Notes: generated from the sequence alone by a model not told the origin. Numbered from the stretch's first letter, positions 1-7,096 are shown. The stretch: 10,567 nucleotides of DNA from Clostridiaceae bacterium (GCA_904502215.1 CAJGDQ010000029.1:1-10567); one strand, 5' to 3'. Program-made: numbers and translations.

Positions 1-1620
1 CATTCTAAGCGACAATGGGGTGATTTTCTTGAAATAACCATCCTTAGTAAAGAAAAGGGTTACAGGAGAGGTATCCTTTAATTCCTCTTCGCTGATTTCA
101 TCCTCGGCTGAAGCCGCAATAATCTTGGTTTTGCGGTCTTTACCATATTTTGAAATAACGCTTTCAAGCTCTTTAATAATAATCTTAAGCACTCGAGTTT
201 TGGATTTGAGAATTGCCTCCATATCCTCAATCTCAGCAATCAACTGCTCAATCTCAGCGGTGCGCTTTAAGATATATTCACGGTTTAAATGGCGGAGCTT
301 AATTTCAGCAACATGGTCTGCCTGAATTTTATCAATTCCAAAGCCTATCATAAGGTTTGGAACAACCTGAGCTTCCTCATCGGTTTCACGAACAATCTTA
401 ATAGCCTTATCAATATCAAGGAGGATTTTTTCAAGTCCCTTTAAAAGATGGAGCTTATCCTTTGCCTTTGCAAGCTTATGGAAAATCCTTCTTCTGACAC
501 ATTCTTCTCTGAATGCCACCCACTCGGATATAATTTCCTTCACGCCCATAACCCTCGGAGAGCCGGCAATAAGAATATTAAAATTGCAAGAAAAGCTATC
601 CTCTAAAGGAGTCATCTTGAAAAGCTTTTTCATTAACTTCTCGTGGTCAGTTCCTCTTTTCAGGTCAATGGTAATCTTCAAACCGCCAAGGTCGGTTTCA
701 TCACGAATATCATTGATTTCGGTTATCTTTTTCGCCTTAACAAGCTCAATAACCTTTTCGATTATAGCTTCACTTGTAGTTGAGGGCGGGATTTCGGTTA
801 TATCAATGCAGTTATTTGATTTATCATAACTATAAACGCCTCTAACCTTAAAACCGCCTCTGCCCGTTTCATAAATCTTTTCCATAGCCTCACGGTCATA
901 TAAAATCTCGCCGCCTATGGGGAAATCGGGGGCTAAAAGGGTATCGGCAACATTGATATCGTTGTCCTTAATATAAGCAATGGTTGTTTCGCAAACCTCT
1001 TTTAAGTTAAAGGAACAAATCGAGCTTGCCATACCTGCCGCAATACCCATATTAGAGTTAACAAGCACAGTTGGGAAGGTTACGGGGAAAAGCACAGGCT
1101 CTTTCATTGTTGCATCATAGTTATCAACAAAATCAACCGTATCCTTATCGATATCAGCGAAAAGCTCGGCCGAAATGGGAGCTAATTTTGCCTCGGTATA
1201 ACGAGAAGCGGCATAAGCCATATCCCTTGAATAAGCCTTACCAAACGAGCCCTTTGAAGCGACAAAGGGGTGCAAAAGAGCCTCATTACCCTCGGACAAA
1301 CGCACCATCGTTTCATAAATGGCGGCATCTCCATGAGGGTTTAGCTGCATTGTTCTACCCACTATGTTTGCTGATTTAATTGTATTGCCGTTTAAAAGCC
1401 CCATATTATACATAGTGTATAACAACTTTCTGTGCGAAGGCTTGAAACCATCTATTTCGGGGATGGCGCGGGAAACTATGATACTCATAGCATAAGGCAT
1501 AAAATTAGATTTTAATGCCTCGGTTACCTGTTGGTCCATAACAGTTCCCGCTCCCGCAATATATGCGTTAGCATTCTTTTTCTTTGGAGCCTCTACTTCT
1601 TTTTTCTTTCTCGGAGCCAT
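1..1620 (-). CDS. parC: Topoisomerase IV subunit A-like protein (ParC/GyrA family), C-terminus cut by left edge
   Basis: DNA-cleaving subunit of a type II topoisomerase, acting with the ParE encoded upstream to pass one duplex through another (decatenation, supercoil relaxation). The window holds 540 uninterrupted codons from the ATG at 1620. RBS GGAAGGATGG lies just upstream, directly after the repeat array. After a Lys-rich N-terminus (residues 1-20) come the winged-helix region DGFKPSHRKLLYTM (about 57-70), PHGDAAIYETMVRL (95-108) and the active-site segment ASRYTEAKLAP, with catalytic Tyr near 141 preceded by Arg140. A long helical tower and coiled-coil region follows, and the frame leaves the window at FTKDGYFKKITPLSLRM, near the start of the C-terminal DNA-wrapping domain. 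Oddity: the residue matching the quinolone-contact serine (Ser83 of E. coli GyrA) is Ala99. Subunit A family is certain. The name parC rather than gyrA rests on pairing with a divergent ParE. Confidence 0.88.
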   Translation of the reverse strand, partial: MAPRKKKEVEAPKKKNANAYIAGAGTVMDQQVTEALKSNFMPYAMSIIVSRAIPEIDGFKPSHRKLLYTMYNMGLLNGNTIKSANIVGRTMQLNPHGDAAIYETMVRLSEGNEALLHPFVASKGSFGKAYSRDMAYAASRYTEAKLAPISAELFADIDKDTVDFVDNYDATMKEPVLFPVTFPTVLVNSNMGIAAGMASSICSFNLKEVCETTIAYIKDNDINVADTLLAPDFPIGGEILYDREAMEKIYETGRGGFKVRGVYSYDKSNNCIDITEIPPSTTSEAIIEKVIELVKAKKITEINDIRDETDLGGLKITIDLKRGTDHEKLMKKLFKMTPLEDSFSCNFNILIAGSPRVMGVKEIISEWVAFREECVRRRIFHKLAKAKDKLHLLKGLEKILLDIDKAIKIVRETDEEAQVVPNLMIGFGIDKIQADHVAEIKLRHLNREYILKRTAEIEQLIAEIEDMEAILKSKTRVLKIIIKELESVISKYGKDRKTKIIAASAEDEISEEELKDTSPVTLFFTKDGYFKKITPLSLRM

Positions 1621-1634
1621 TTTTCCATCCTTCC

Positions 1635-1667
1635 AATTCGTAATTCGTAATTCGTAATGCGTAATTA
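1635..1667. repeat. AATTCGT heptamer array, left arm of inverted repeat
   Basis: Reads as three AATTCGT units, one AATGCGT variant and a terminal AATTA. Positions 1641-1666 are the exact reverse complement of 2039-2064, a 26-bp perfect inverted repeat. Read on the minus strand, the array supplies the TAA stop of the four-helix-bundle gene (1667-1665) and ends two bases before the GGAAGGATGG ribosome binding site of parC. Confidence 0.9.
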
Positions 1668-2015
1668 CAAATCACCCTTTTGAGTTTTGGTTATAGACAT
1701 TAAAATTTTTATGAGTTCTGTGCAATCGGAATAAATACTTTCAAATAATCCATTATCTATATAATCTGTTTCGTTAAGTATTTCAAGCCAATATTCAGTT
1801 TCGCTGGCTTCCTTAAGAGCTATATTCATTTTTGCATAAAAATCAGCTTTACTTTGACCTCTAATAGCTTCTTTAACATTTGCACCTATACTAGTTCCAC
1901 TTTTTAGTATTTGTTTTGACAAAACATATTCTTTTTTATTGTCGCTAAGGTATTTACTTAATTTAACGATTCTTATTGCAAAAGCCTTGCTTTTTATGAC
2001 TATTATGTTTTCCAT
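1665..2015 (-). CDS. Four-helix-bundle protein, 23S rRNA intervening-sequence (IVP/S23) family
   Basis: Small 116-residue all-helical protein of the family first found encoded inside intervening sequences of bacterial 23S rRNA (TIGR02436/PF05635), structurally related to the Avd accessory proteins of diversity-generating retroelements. Family hallmarks are visible: ILKSGTSIGANVKEA (36-50), a KADFYAKMNIALKEASETEYW-type helix (56-76), and amphipathic helices at both ends. Length is typical. Homologues form pentameric barrels with a basic surface and are thought to bind nucleic acid; the true cellular role is not settled. The ATG at 2015 is preceded by AGGGATG with a spacing of about 8 bases, and the TAA stop lies inside the left repeat array. 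It has no promoter of its own that I can see, so it is probably expressed from the parE transcript. Unusually, it sits between protein-coding genes, not in rRNA. Confidence 0.88.
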   Translation of the reverse strand: MENIIVIKSKAFAIRIVKLSKYLSDNKKEYVLSKQILKSGTSIGANVKEAIRGQSKADFYAKMNIALKEASETEYWLEILNETDYIDNGLFESIYSDCTELIKILMSITKTQKGDL

Positions 2016-2030
2016 TCTTTTTTCATCCCT

Positions 2031-2064
2031 TAATTACGAATTACGCATTACGAATTACGAATTA
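2031..2064. repeat. AATTCGT heptamer array, right arm of inverted repeat
   Basis: On the minus strand it reads T, AATTCGT, AATTCGT, AATGCGT, AATTCGT, AATTA: four heptamers with the variant unit in third place (fourth in the other arm). Positions 2039-2064 match the left arm perfectly in inverted orientation. The array supplies the TAA stop codon of parE (2064-2062) and runs up to the AGGGATG ribosome binding site of the enclosed gene. Confidence 0.9.
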
Positions 2065-4044
2065 ACTAATATCAGCTTCATCTAAATACATATATCCGTT
2101 TTCGGAAATATAATCTTTTCTGCCTGCCAAGTTATCACCGAGCAACAAATCAAACATTTCGCTTGTTCTCTCAGCATCCTCGGGTAAAATCTTAATAAGC
2201 CTTCTCGTATCGGGGTTCATAGTAGTAAGGCTCATCATATCGGGTTGGTTTTCACCAAGTCCCTTAGAGCGCTGAATGTTATATTTTTCATTACCTATTT
2301 TTTCGAGAATTTCTCTCTTTTCGCTTTCATCATAAGCGAAATAGGTCATACCCTTTGTGTTTATCTCATAAAGTGGGGTTTCAGCAATAAACACCCTTCC
2401 CTCTCTAATAAGGGTTGGCATAAGGCGATAAATCATTGTTAAAATAAGGGTTCTGATATGGAAACCGTCAACATCGGCATCGGTGCATATTATTATCTTA
2501 TTCCAACGAAGATTTGCAAGGTCGAAATTCGAAAGGCCCTTATTAGCCTTTGATTTAACCTCAACACCGCAACCGAGAACTTTTAGCAAATCAGTTATAA
2601 TCTCACTCTTGAAAATCTTATCGTATTCAGCCTTTAAGCAGTTAAGAATTTTACCGCGAACCGGCATTATAGCCTGAAAAGCCGCATCTCTTGCCAATTT
2701 ACAAGAGCCTAAAGCCGAATCACCCTCAACTATATAGAGCTCTCGCTCGGATATATCTCTCGAACGGCAATCAACAAACTTTTGAACTCTATCAACCATC
2801 GAGTTGCCGGTAGATAGGGTTTTCTTGAGGTTTATTCTTTCCCTTTCGCTTTTTTCACGGCTTCTCTTGTTAACTAGCACCTGGTCGGCGATTTTATCAG
2901 CCTCGGCCTTGTTTTCAATAAAATATACCTCAAGCTGATGACGCAAAAAGTCGGTCATCGCTTCGTATATAAACTTATTGGTAATAGCCTTTTTGGTTTG
3001 GTTTTCATAAGAGGTTATGGTTGAAAATGAAGATATAACCAAAACCAAGCATTCCTCAACATCCGAAAAGGTTATCTTGCTTTCATTTGATTTATACTTA
3101 TTCGTTTGTTTTATATAAGCATCAATTTGCGAAACTAATGCACTTCTTGTTGCTTTTTCGGGAACACCGCCATGCTCAAGCCAGCTTGAGTTATGATAAT
3201 ATTCCTTTAAAGGATGGCGGTTGCTGAATGCTATTGCAGCGTTTATCTTAACCTTATATTCGGGCTTATCCTCACGGTCTTTACCCTTTCTTTCGGTTTG
3301 CCAAAACTGAATGGAAGAAAGTCTTTCCTCGCCGGTTATTTCATTAACATAGTCTCTGATACCGTTGTTATAAACTATATCTTGCTGAATAAAACGGCTT
3401 CCCTGTTGTTCACGAAAAACAAATAACAAACCATCATTAACAATAGCCTGTCTTTTTAAAGTATCGATAAAATATTCCGAAGGAATATCGATATCGGTGA
3501 AAACCTGAAGGTCGGGCTTCCAACGGATTTTTGTTCCCGTATCTCTTCCCTGATACTCTTGCCTTTCAAGTCCGCCAATATTAAAGCCCTTTTCAAAATG
3601 AAGATTATATTTAAAGCCATCTCGCTTTATTTCAACATCCATATATTCCGAAGAAAACTGAGTTGAAGCCAAGCCTAAGCCGTTAAGACCTATTGAATAT
3701 TCATAATCGCCGCCGCTATTGGTATCATATTTGCCGCCGGCATAAAGGCTTTCGAAGAGTAGCACATAGTTATATTTTTCTTCCTTGGTGTTATAGTCAA
3801 CAGGGGCGCCACGGCCAAAGTCCTGCACCTCTATCGAGCCATCGGAATACTTGGTAACAACTATTTTGTTGCCATAGCCTTCTCTTGCCTCATCTATTGA
3901 GTTGGAAATAATTTCAAATACCGAATGCTCGCAGCCTTCAAGACCATCAGAGCCAAAGATAACTGCAGGGCGAAGTCGCACCTGGTCAGGACCTTTTAAC
4001 TGCTTGATACTGTCATTACCGTATTCGGTCTTAGTTTTTGCCAT
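2062..4044 (-). CDS. parE: Topoisomerase IV subunit B-like protein (ParE/GyrB family)
   Basis: ATPase subunit of a type II topoisomerase, partner of the downstream subunit A; 660 residues, the usual ParE length. The N-terminal GHKL ATPase shows FEIISNSIDEA (43-53, catalytic Glu44 and Mg-binding Asn48), DFGRGAPV (75-82) and GLNGLG (119-124). The transducer domain has SNRHPL and the QTKK loop with ATP-sensing Lys351. The Toprim domain has IVEGDSALG (438-446), PVRGKILN (461-468) and CTDADVDGFHIRTL (520-533); RSKGLGENQP (592-601) and TTMNPDTRRL follow. Several motifs depart from the textbook form (EGDSALG for EGDSAGG, GLNGLG for GLHGVG), so this is a divergent clostridial-type ParE, not gyrase B. 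The ATG at 4044 is chosen because GAGAGG lies 9 bases upstream. An in-frame ATG at 4086 falls at or before the predicted transcription start and adds 14 unconserved residues. The stop codon lies inside the heptamer array. Confidence 0.92.
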   Translation of the reverse strand: MAKTKTEYGNDSIKQLKGPDQVRLRPAVIFGSDGLEGCEHSVFEIISNSIDEAREGYGNKIVVTKYSDGSIEVQDFGRGAPVDYNTKEEKYNYVLLFESLYAGGKYDTNSGGDYEYSIGLNGLGLASTQFSSEYMDVEIKRDGFKYNLHFEKGFNIGGLERQEYQGRDTGTKIRWKPDLQVFTDIDIPSEYFIDTLKRQAIVNDGLLFVFREQQGSRFIQQDIVYNNGIRDYVNEITGEERLSSIQFWQTERKGKDREDKPEYKVKINAAIAFSNRHPLKEYYHNSSWLEHGGVPEKATRSALVSQIDAYIKQTNKYKSNESKITFSDVEECLVLVISSFSTITSYENQTKKAITNKFIYEAMTDFLRHQLEVYFIENKAEADKIADQVLVNKRSREKSERERINLKKTLSTGNSMVDRVQKFVDCRSRDISERELYIVEGDSALGSCKLARDAAFQAIMPVRGKILNCLKAEYDKIFKSEIITDLLKVLGCGVEVKSKANKGLSNFDLANLRWNKIIICTDADVDGFHIRTLILTMIYRLMPTLIREGRVFIAETPLYEINTKGMTYFAYDESEKREILEKIGNEKYNIQRSKGLGENQPDMMSLTTMNPDTRRLIKILPEDAERTSEMFDLLLGDNLAGRKDYISENGYMYLDEADIS

Positions 4045-4088
4045 TCCAAAATACCTCTCAAAACATACATTTTTACATACACTCATAT

Positions 4089-4117
4089 ATTATATACCAT
4101 ATTTTGTGTTTTTTCAA
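4089..4117 (-). promoter_or_regulatory. parE operon promoter
   Basis: On the minus strand, -35 TTGAAA (4117-4112), a 17-bp spacer, and a perfect -10 TATAAT (4094-4089). Transcription would begin near 4082, leaving a leader of about 38 bases before the ATG at 4044 and excluding the upstream in-frame ATG at 4086. Confidence 0.78.
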
Positions 4118-4129
4118 GAAAAACTGCTA

Positions 4130-4158
4130 TTGATTTTTAATTAAAAGTGATATATATT
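4130..4158 (+). promoter_or_regulatory. Divergent promoter of the DUF554-capA-acyltransferase operon
   Basis: -35 TTGATT (4130-4135), 17-bp spacer, -10 TATATT (4153-4158). It lies back to back with the parE promoter; the two -35 boxes are 12 bp apart. Initiation near 4165 would leave a very short leader and favours translation from the ATG at 4178. TATAAT at 4159-4164 is an alternative -10, but its spacing from the same -35 is poor. Confidence 0.5.
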
Positions 4159-4177
4159 TATAATGGTGATAAAAAGT

Positions 4178-4903
4178 ATGGATTTTTTAACGAATTTCGC
4201 CCAAACAGGCCTTGGAAAAGTTCTTTTAAGCGGTGCGGTTGTTAATTTTATTATTGTTATTATTTGCGGTTTTATCGGCAGTCTTTTTAAAAAAGGAATA
4301 CCCGAAAAAATAAAAACCGCTTTAATGAACGGTATGGCACTTTGCGTTATTTACATAGGCATTTCGGGCACACTCGAAGAAAATGTTAATATCCTTGTTT
4401 GCATTATTTCTATGGCTCTCGGTGCCGTTATCGGCGAGATTCTTGACTTGGACAGACTTGTTAACAAAATAGGTCAAAAACTCGAAAACAAACTCGGCAA
4501 TAACGATACCAAAATCGCTCAAGGCTTTGTTACTGCAACCCTTCTCTTTTGCGTTGGTGCGATGACGGTTGTAGGCTCAATTGAAAGCGGAATTTCAGGG
4601 GATAACTCAACCCTTTATTCAAAGGCGGTTATTGATGGTGTTTCAGCTATTGCTCTCGCTTCAACCTTTGGAATAGGTGTTATGCTATCGGCTTTCTCGG
4701 TTTTAATTATTCAGGGCGGTATAACCCTTTTGGCCGTTTTCATAGCTCCTGTTTTGAATGAAACTGCTTTAGTTCAGATGTCGGTTATAGGTTCTCTTCT
4801 TATAATCGCTTTGGGACTGAATATGTTGGGAATTACCAAAATCAAGGTTATGAATTTATTACCTGCAATTTTCCTTCCGCTTTTATTTTACTGCTTTATT
4901 TAA
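4178..4903 (+). CDS. DUF554 family integral membrane protein (YqgA/YdfK-like)
   Basis: Polytopic inner-membrane protein of 241 residues, with hydrophobic segments near 16-36, 52-66, 70-86, 115-135, 155-191, 200-218 and 224-240. Family signatures are a first helix ending at a basic KKGIPEKIK loop (38-46), a GISGTLE turn, and GAMTVVGSIESGISGD (127-142) followed by KAVIDG. The biochemical function of DUF554 proteins is not established; a transporter-like role has been suggested, but nothing here proves it. The ATG at 4178 is preferred over the in-frame ATG at 4163: GGTGAT sits seven bases before it, whereas 4163 has no good RBS and may precede the transcription start. First gene of a three-gene operon, with capA starting eight bases after its stop. 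Confidence 0.82.
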   Translation: MDFLTNFAQTGLGKVLLSGAVVNFIIVIICGFIGSLFKKGIPEKIKTALMNGMALCVIYIGISGTLEENVNILVCIISMALGAVIGEILDLDRLVNKIGQKLENKLGNNDTKIAQGFVTATLLFCVGAMTVVGSIESGISGDNSTLYSKAVIDGVSAIALASTFGIGVMLSAFSVLIIQGGITLLAVFIAPVLNETALVQMSVIGSLLIIALGLNMLGITKIKVMNLLPAIFLPLLFYCFI

Positions 4904-4911
4904 GGTGAATT

Positions 4912-6198
4912 ATGGGATATAGAACAAGACGTAGAAAAGCTATCATCAGAAGAAGAATATTTTTAAGCCTTTGCTCGGTTATTTTGGTTGCAGTTATAGG
5001 CATTGCTTCACTTGTTATTTTTTCTTTATCAAAACCCGAAGAAGAAAAAACACCAACTCCTCCAAAAGAGGAAATCAAGGAAAGCTATGCCAAGGTGCTA
5101 AGCACGGGAGATATTATGGTGCATACTCCTCAGCTTTATGGAGCTAAAAACCAAAACGGCGAATATGATTTTTCGCATTTCTTCAAAGAAGCTAAAGCAT
5201 ATTTTAAAAATTACGACCTTAACGTTGCCAACCTTGAGGTAACCTTTGGCGGCGTGGAATCGGGCAAGTTTGATGGATACCCAAAGTTTAACACACCAGA
5301 TACATTAGCCGATGCCATTAAAAATTCGGGGCTTAATTTTCTTATAACCTCAAATAACCATAGCTATGATACAGGGCTTTACGGGCTTAAACGAACTGCA
5401 AAAATTTTAGGTGATAAGGGCATTGAATTTATCGGAACAAGAGAAACTGCCGAAAAACCTCTTTATACTGTAAAAGAAATCAACAATATAAAAATAGGTA
5501 TGGCAAACTTCACCTATGAAACAAGCGGAAGCACACCCGGCCGAAAGTTTTTAAACGGCTCAATTATTGCCGAAGAGGCAAATGACCTTATCTCCTCTTT
5601 TTCTTATAACAGAATTGAAGAGTTTTATCATGAAGCTGATAGAACCATAAAGGATATGGAAAATCAGGGTGCTGAATTTATTGTATTTTATATTCATTGG
5701 GGCGAGGAGTATCAGTTAAGCGCTAATACCTGGCAAAAATCTATTGCTCAAAAGCTTTCAAACTTAGGAGTTGATATAATAATCGGAAGCCACCCACACG
5801 TTGTTCAACCGATTGAGCTTATCCACTCGGAAGATGGCGAGAATACAACCGTTTGCCTTTATTCAACAGGAAATGCCGTTTCAAATCAGCGTCAGGAAAT
5901 TATGGATAGCTGCCCTACGGGACACACCGAGGACGGTCTTTTCTTTACCTACTCTCTCAGAAAATACGGTGAAGAGGTTACACTTGAAAGCATTGATATA
6001 ATACCCACTTGGGTTAATAAATATTTAGAAAACGGCGGTTATAAATACACAATTTATCCCCTCGATAATATTGAGAAATACGGCTTTAACGCTACCGCTC
6101 TCTCTAAGGCTCAAAAATCCCTTGAAAGAACAAAACAACTAGTGAAATCCGGACTTAACGAGTGCCAAAAACATATAGGATGCGAGGAAACACTATGA
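4912..6198 (+). CDS. CapA family protein (poly-gamma-glutamate/capsule synthesis type, metallophosphoesterase fold)
   Basis: 428 residues. An Arg/Lys-rich cytoplasmic N-terminus (4-15), one membrane anchor (about 16-39) and a short Pro/Glu-rich linker (41-57) precede a CapA domain expected outside the membrane. Metal-binding-type motifs appear in order: STGDIMVH (64-71), NLEVTFGG (107-114), TSNNHSYD (146-153), HWGEEY (262-267) and GSHPHVVQP (292-300), then YSTGNAVSNQ (317-326). CapA is required for poly-gamma-glutamate capsule production in Bacillus, but many CapA-domain proteins in Clostridia stand alone with unknown substrate. No PgsB/PgsC partners are in the window, so the capsule role is not supported by context. 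Start ATG at 4912 follows AAGGTGA. The 3' end overlaps the next gene by four bases (ATGA), pointing to translational coupling. Confidence 0.88.
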   Translation: MGYRTRRRKAIIRRRIFLSLCSVILVAVIGIASLVIFSLSKPEEEKTPTPPKEEIKESYAKVLSTGDIMVHTPQLYGAKNQNGEYDFSHFFKEAKAYFKNYDLNVANLEVTFGGVESGKFDGYPKFNTPDTLADAIKNSGLNFLITSNNHSYDTGLYGLKRTAKILGDKGIEFIGTRETAEKPLYTVKEINNIKIGMANFTYETSGSTPGRKFLNGSIIAEEANDLISSFSYNRIEEFYHEADRTIKDMENQGAEFIVFYIHWGEEYQLSANTWQKSIAQKLSNLGVDIIIGSHPHVVQPIELIHSEDGENTTVCLYSTGNAVSNQRQEIMDSCPTGHTEDGLFFTYSLRKYGEEVTLESIDIIPTWVNKYLENGGYKYTIYPLDNIEKYGFNATALSKAQKSLERTKQLVKSGLNECQKHIGCEETL

Positions 6199-7064
6199 CT
6201 ATGTTTGAAAAAATGTGCGATAGAATAGGCTTTGAGAAAAATATTAAGGCTGATATTATTTCAGCTTTTAAGCAAATCAAAGAAAAGCAACAAGCACTCG
6301 ACCTTTTATATTTAGCTTCAAGTGAATCTCTTAACGATAATATCGATAAAGATAAGCTTCATAAAATCGCAAAGTTAACAGGTCTTAATCCTTATACTGT
6401 TCATGCCGTTGTTGTAGTTTACTCGGTTATAACAACCGAAGAAAACTGCAAACAAAAAGGCATGCCGAGTGAAATGTTTGATTGGATTTTATATGATATT
6501 AAATGCAAGGCGGATGAAACCAAAACTGTTCACGGCATTTCGGGAATTGAGTTTTTCGGTTGGTTTAATGCAATGCTATCTCTAAAGCGTTTATGCTTTG
6601 GCAGACTTCAATATGAAATCATCCCTGCCAAATATGATTTTGGCGAATTCAAAAAGGGCGATTCAATTCTTAATTTTCATATCCCATCAGGACTTCCGCT
6701 AACCGAGGATTCGGTTATTGATTCCTTTAAAAAAGCCCATGCTTTTTATAATGATTTGAAAAAGAACTCGATTTTACCCTTAACCTGTAATTCCTGGATG
6801 CTTCATCCAGCAACGGTTGAGCATTGCTTCAAAGAAGGTTCAAATCTAAGAAAATTCTATGATATGTTTACCATCATGGGAATGGATGTTGATGATAAAA
6901 ACTCAAACTTTTGGCGAGTTTGCGGTTGCAATATGGATAAGTTTGATACCGCTCCCGAGGAAACCTCGCTGCAAAGAAATCTTAAAAATATGATTAGAAG
7001 CGGTGTTAATATGGGACATGGCTTTGGCTATATCCTATTTGACGGAGAAAAGATTGTTAAATAG
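6195..7064 (+). CDS. Acyltransferase-domain protein (NAT_N plus GNAT-like C-terminal domain)
   Basis: Soluble protein of 289 residues with no signal peptide or membrane segment. It resembles the two-domain 'acyltransferase domain-containing protein' family: an all-helical N-terminal part (about 1-125) and a GNAT-like C-terminal part. Recognisable blocks are CFGRLQYE (134-141), the HIPSGLPLT strand-turn (162-170), a KAHAFY helix (180-185), CNSWMLHP (198-205) and GSNLRKFYDMF (215-225). A late GFGYILFDG segment (276-284) closes the fold. Substrate is unknown. The ATG at 6195 was chosen because GAGGAAA lies just upstream and the codon overlaps the capA stop as ATGA; an in-frame ATG at 6162 would extend 11 residues back into capA without a clear RBS. 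Coupling to capA suggests a joint cell-surface or metabolite role, but that is inference. Family assignment is from memory of motifs. Confidence 0.7.
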   Translation: MTMFEKMCDRIGFEKNIKADIISAFKQIKEKQQALDLLYLASSESLNDNIDKDKLHKIAKLTGLNPYTVHAVVVVYSVITTEENCKQKGMPSEMFDWILYDIKCKADETKTVHGISGIEFFGWFNAMLSLKRLCFGRLQYEIIPAKYDFGEFKKGDSILNFHIPSGLPLTEDSVIDSFKKAHAFYNDLKKNSILPLTCNSWMLHPATVEHCFKEGSNLRKFYDMFTIMGMDVDDKNSNFWRVCGCNMDKFDTAPEETSLQRNLKNMIRSGVNMGHGFGYILFDGEKIVK

Positions 7065-7096
7065 AAAAACGGCGAGGTAAAAACCTCGCCGTTTTT
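7065..7096. terminator. Bidirectional intrinsic terminator between the acyltransferase gene and mnmE
   Basis: A perfect 14-bp stem (7065-7078 with 7083-7096) has a GGCGAGGT core and an AAAA loop. An A run lies on the left and a T run (7092-7097) on the right, so both strands read as hairpin plus U-tract. The plus-strand stop TAG ends at 7064 and the mnmE stop TAA begins at 7098, so the hairpin serves both convergent transcripts and its right arm touches the mnmE stop codon. Confidence 0.92.

Larger units (their letters stand above)
1635..2064 (-). mobile_element. Putative repeat-bounded four-helix-bundle cassette inserted between parE and parC
   Basis: A block of about 430 bp consists of two inverted heptamer arrays enclosing one small gene. 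It separates parE from parC, which are normally adjacent or overlapping. No transposase is present and no clear target-site duplication can be seen outside the arrays, so the mechanism of movement is unknown. Relatives of the enclosed protein are known from intervening sequences inserted in 23S rRNA genes, which also form long terminal stems. Calling it mobile is inference from the architecture and the family association. Confidence 0.45.

Noticed and set aside
1071..1379. Plus-strand 102-codon open frame opposite parC
   Set aside because: It is antisense to the conserved breakage-reunion domain, has low-complexity Pro/Arg-rich content and no RBS; a shadow frame.
1635..2064. Heptamer arrays as a CRISPR-like or REP/BIME repeat
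   Set aside because: Units are contiguous 7-mers without unique spacers, there are no Cas or RAYT genes, and only two inverted arrays flank one gene. A CRISPR or REP label is not supported.
4045..4086. Upstream in-frame ATG at 4086 for parE
   Set aside because: It lies at or before the predicted transcription start, has no RBS, and adds residues that do not resemble ParE. The ATG at 4044 has GAGAGG at good spacing.
4159..4164. TATAAT as the -10 box of the DUF554 operon
   Set aside because: It overlaps the ATG at 4163 and would be 23 bp from the TTGATT -35. TATATT at 4153-4158 gives a 17-bp spacer, so it is preferred, though not certain.
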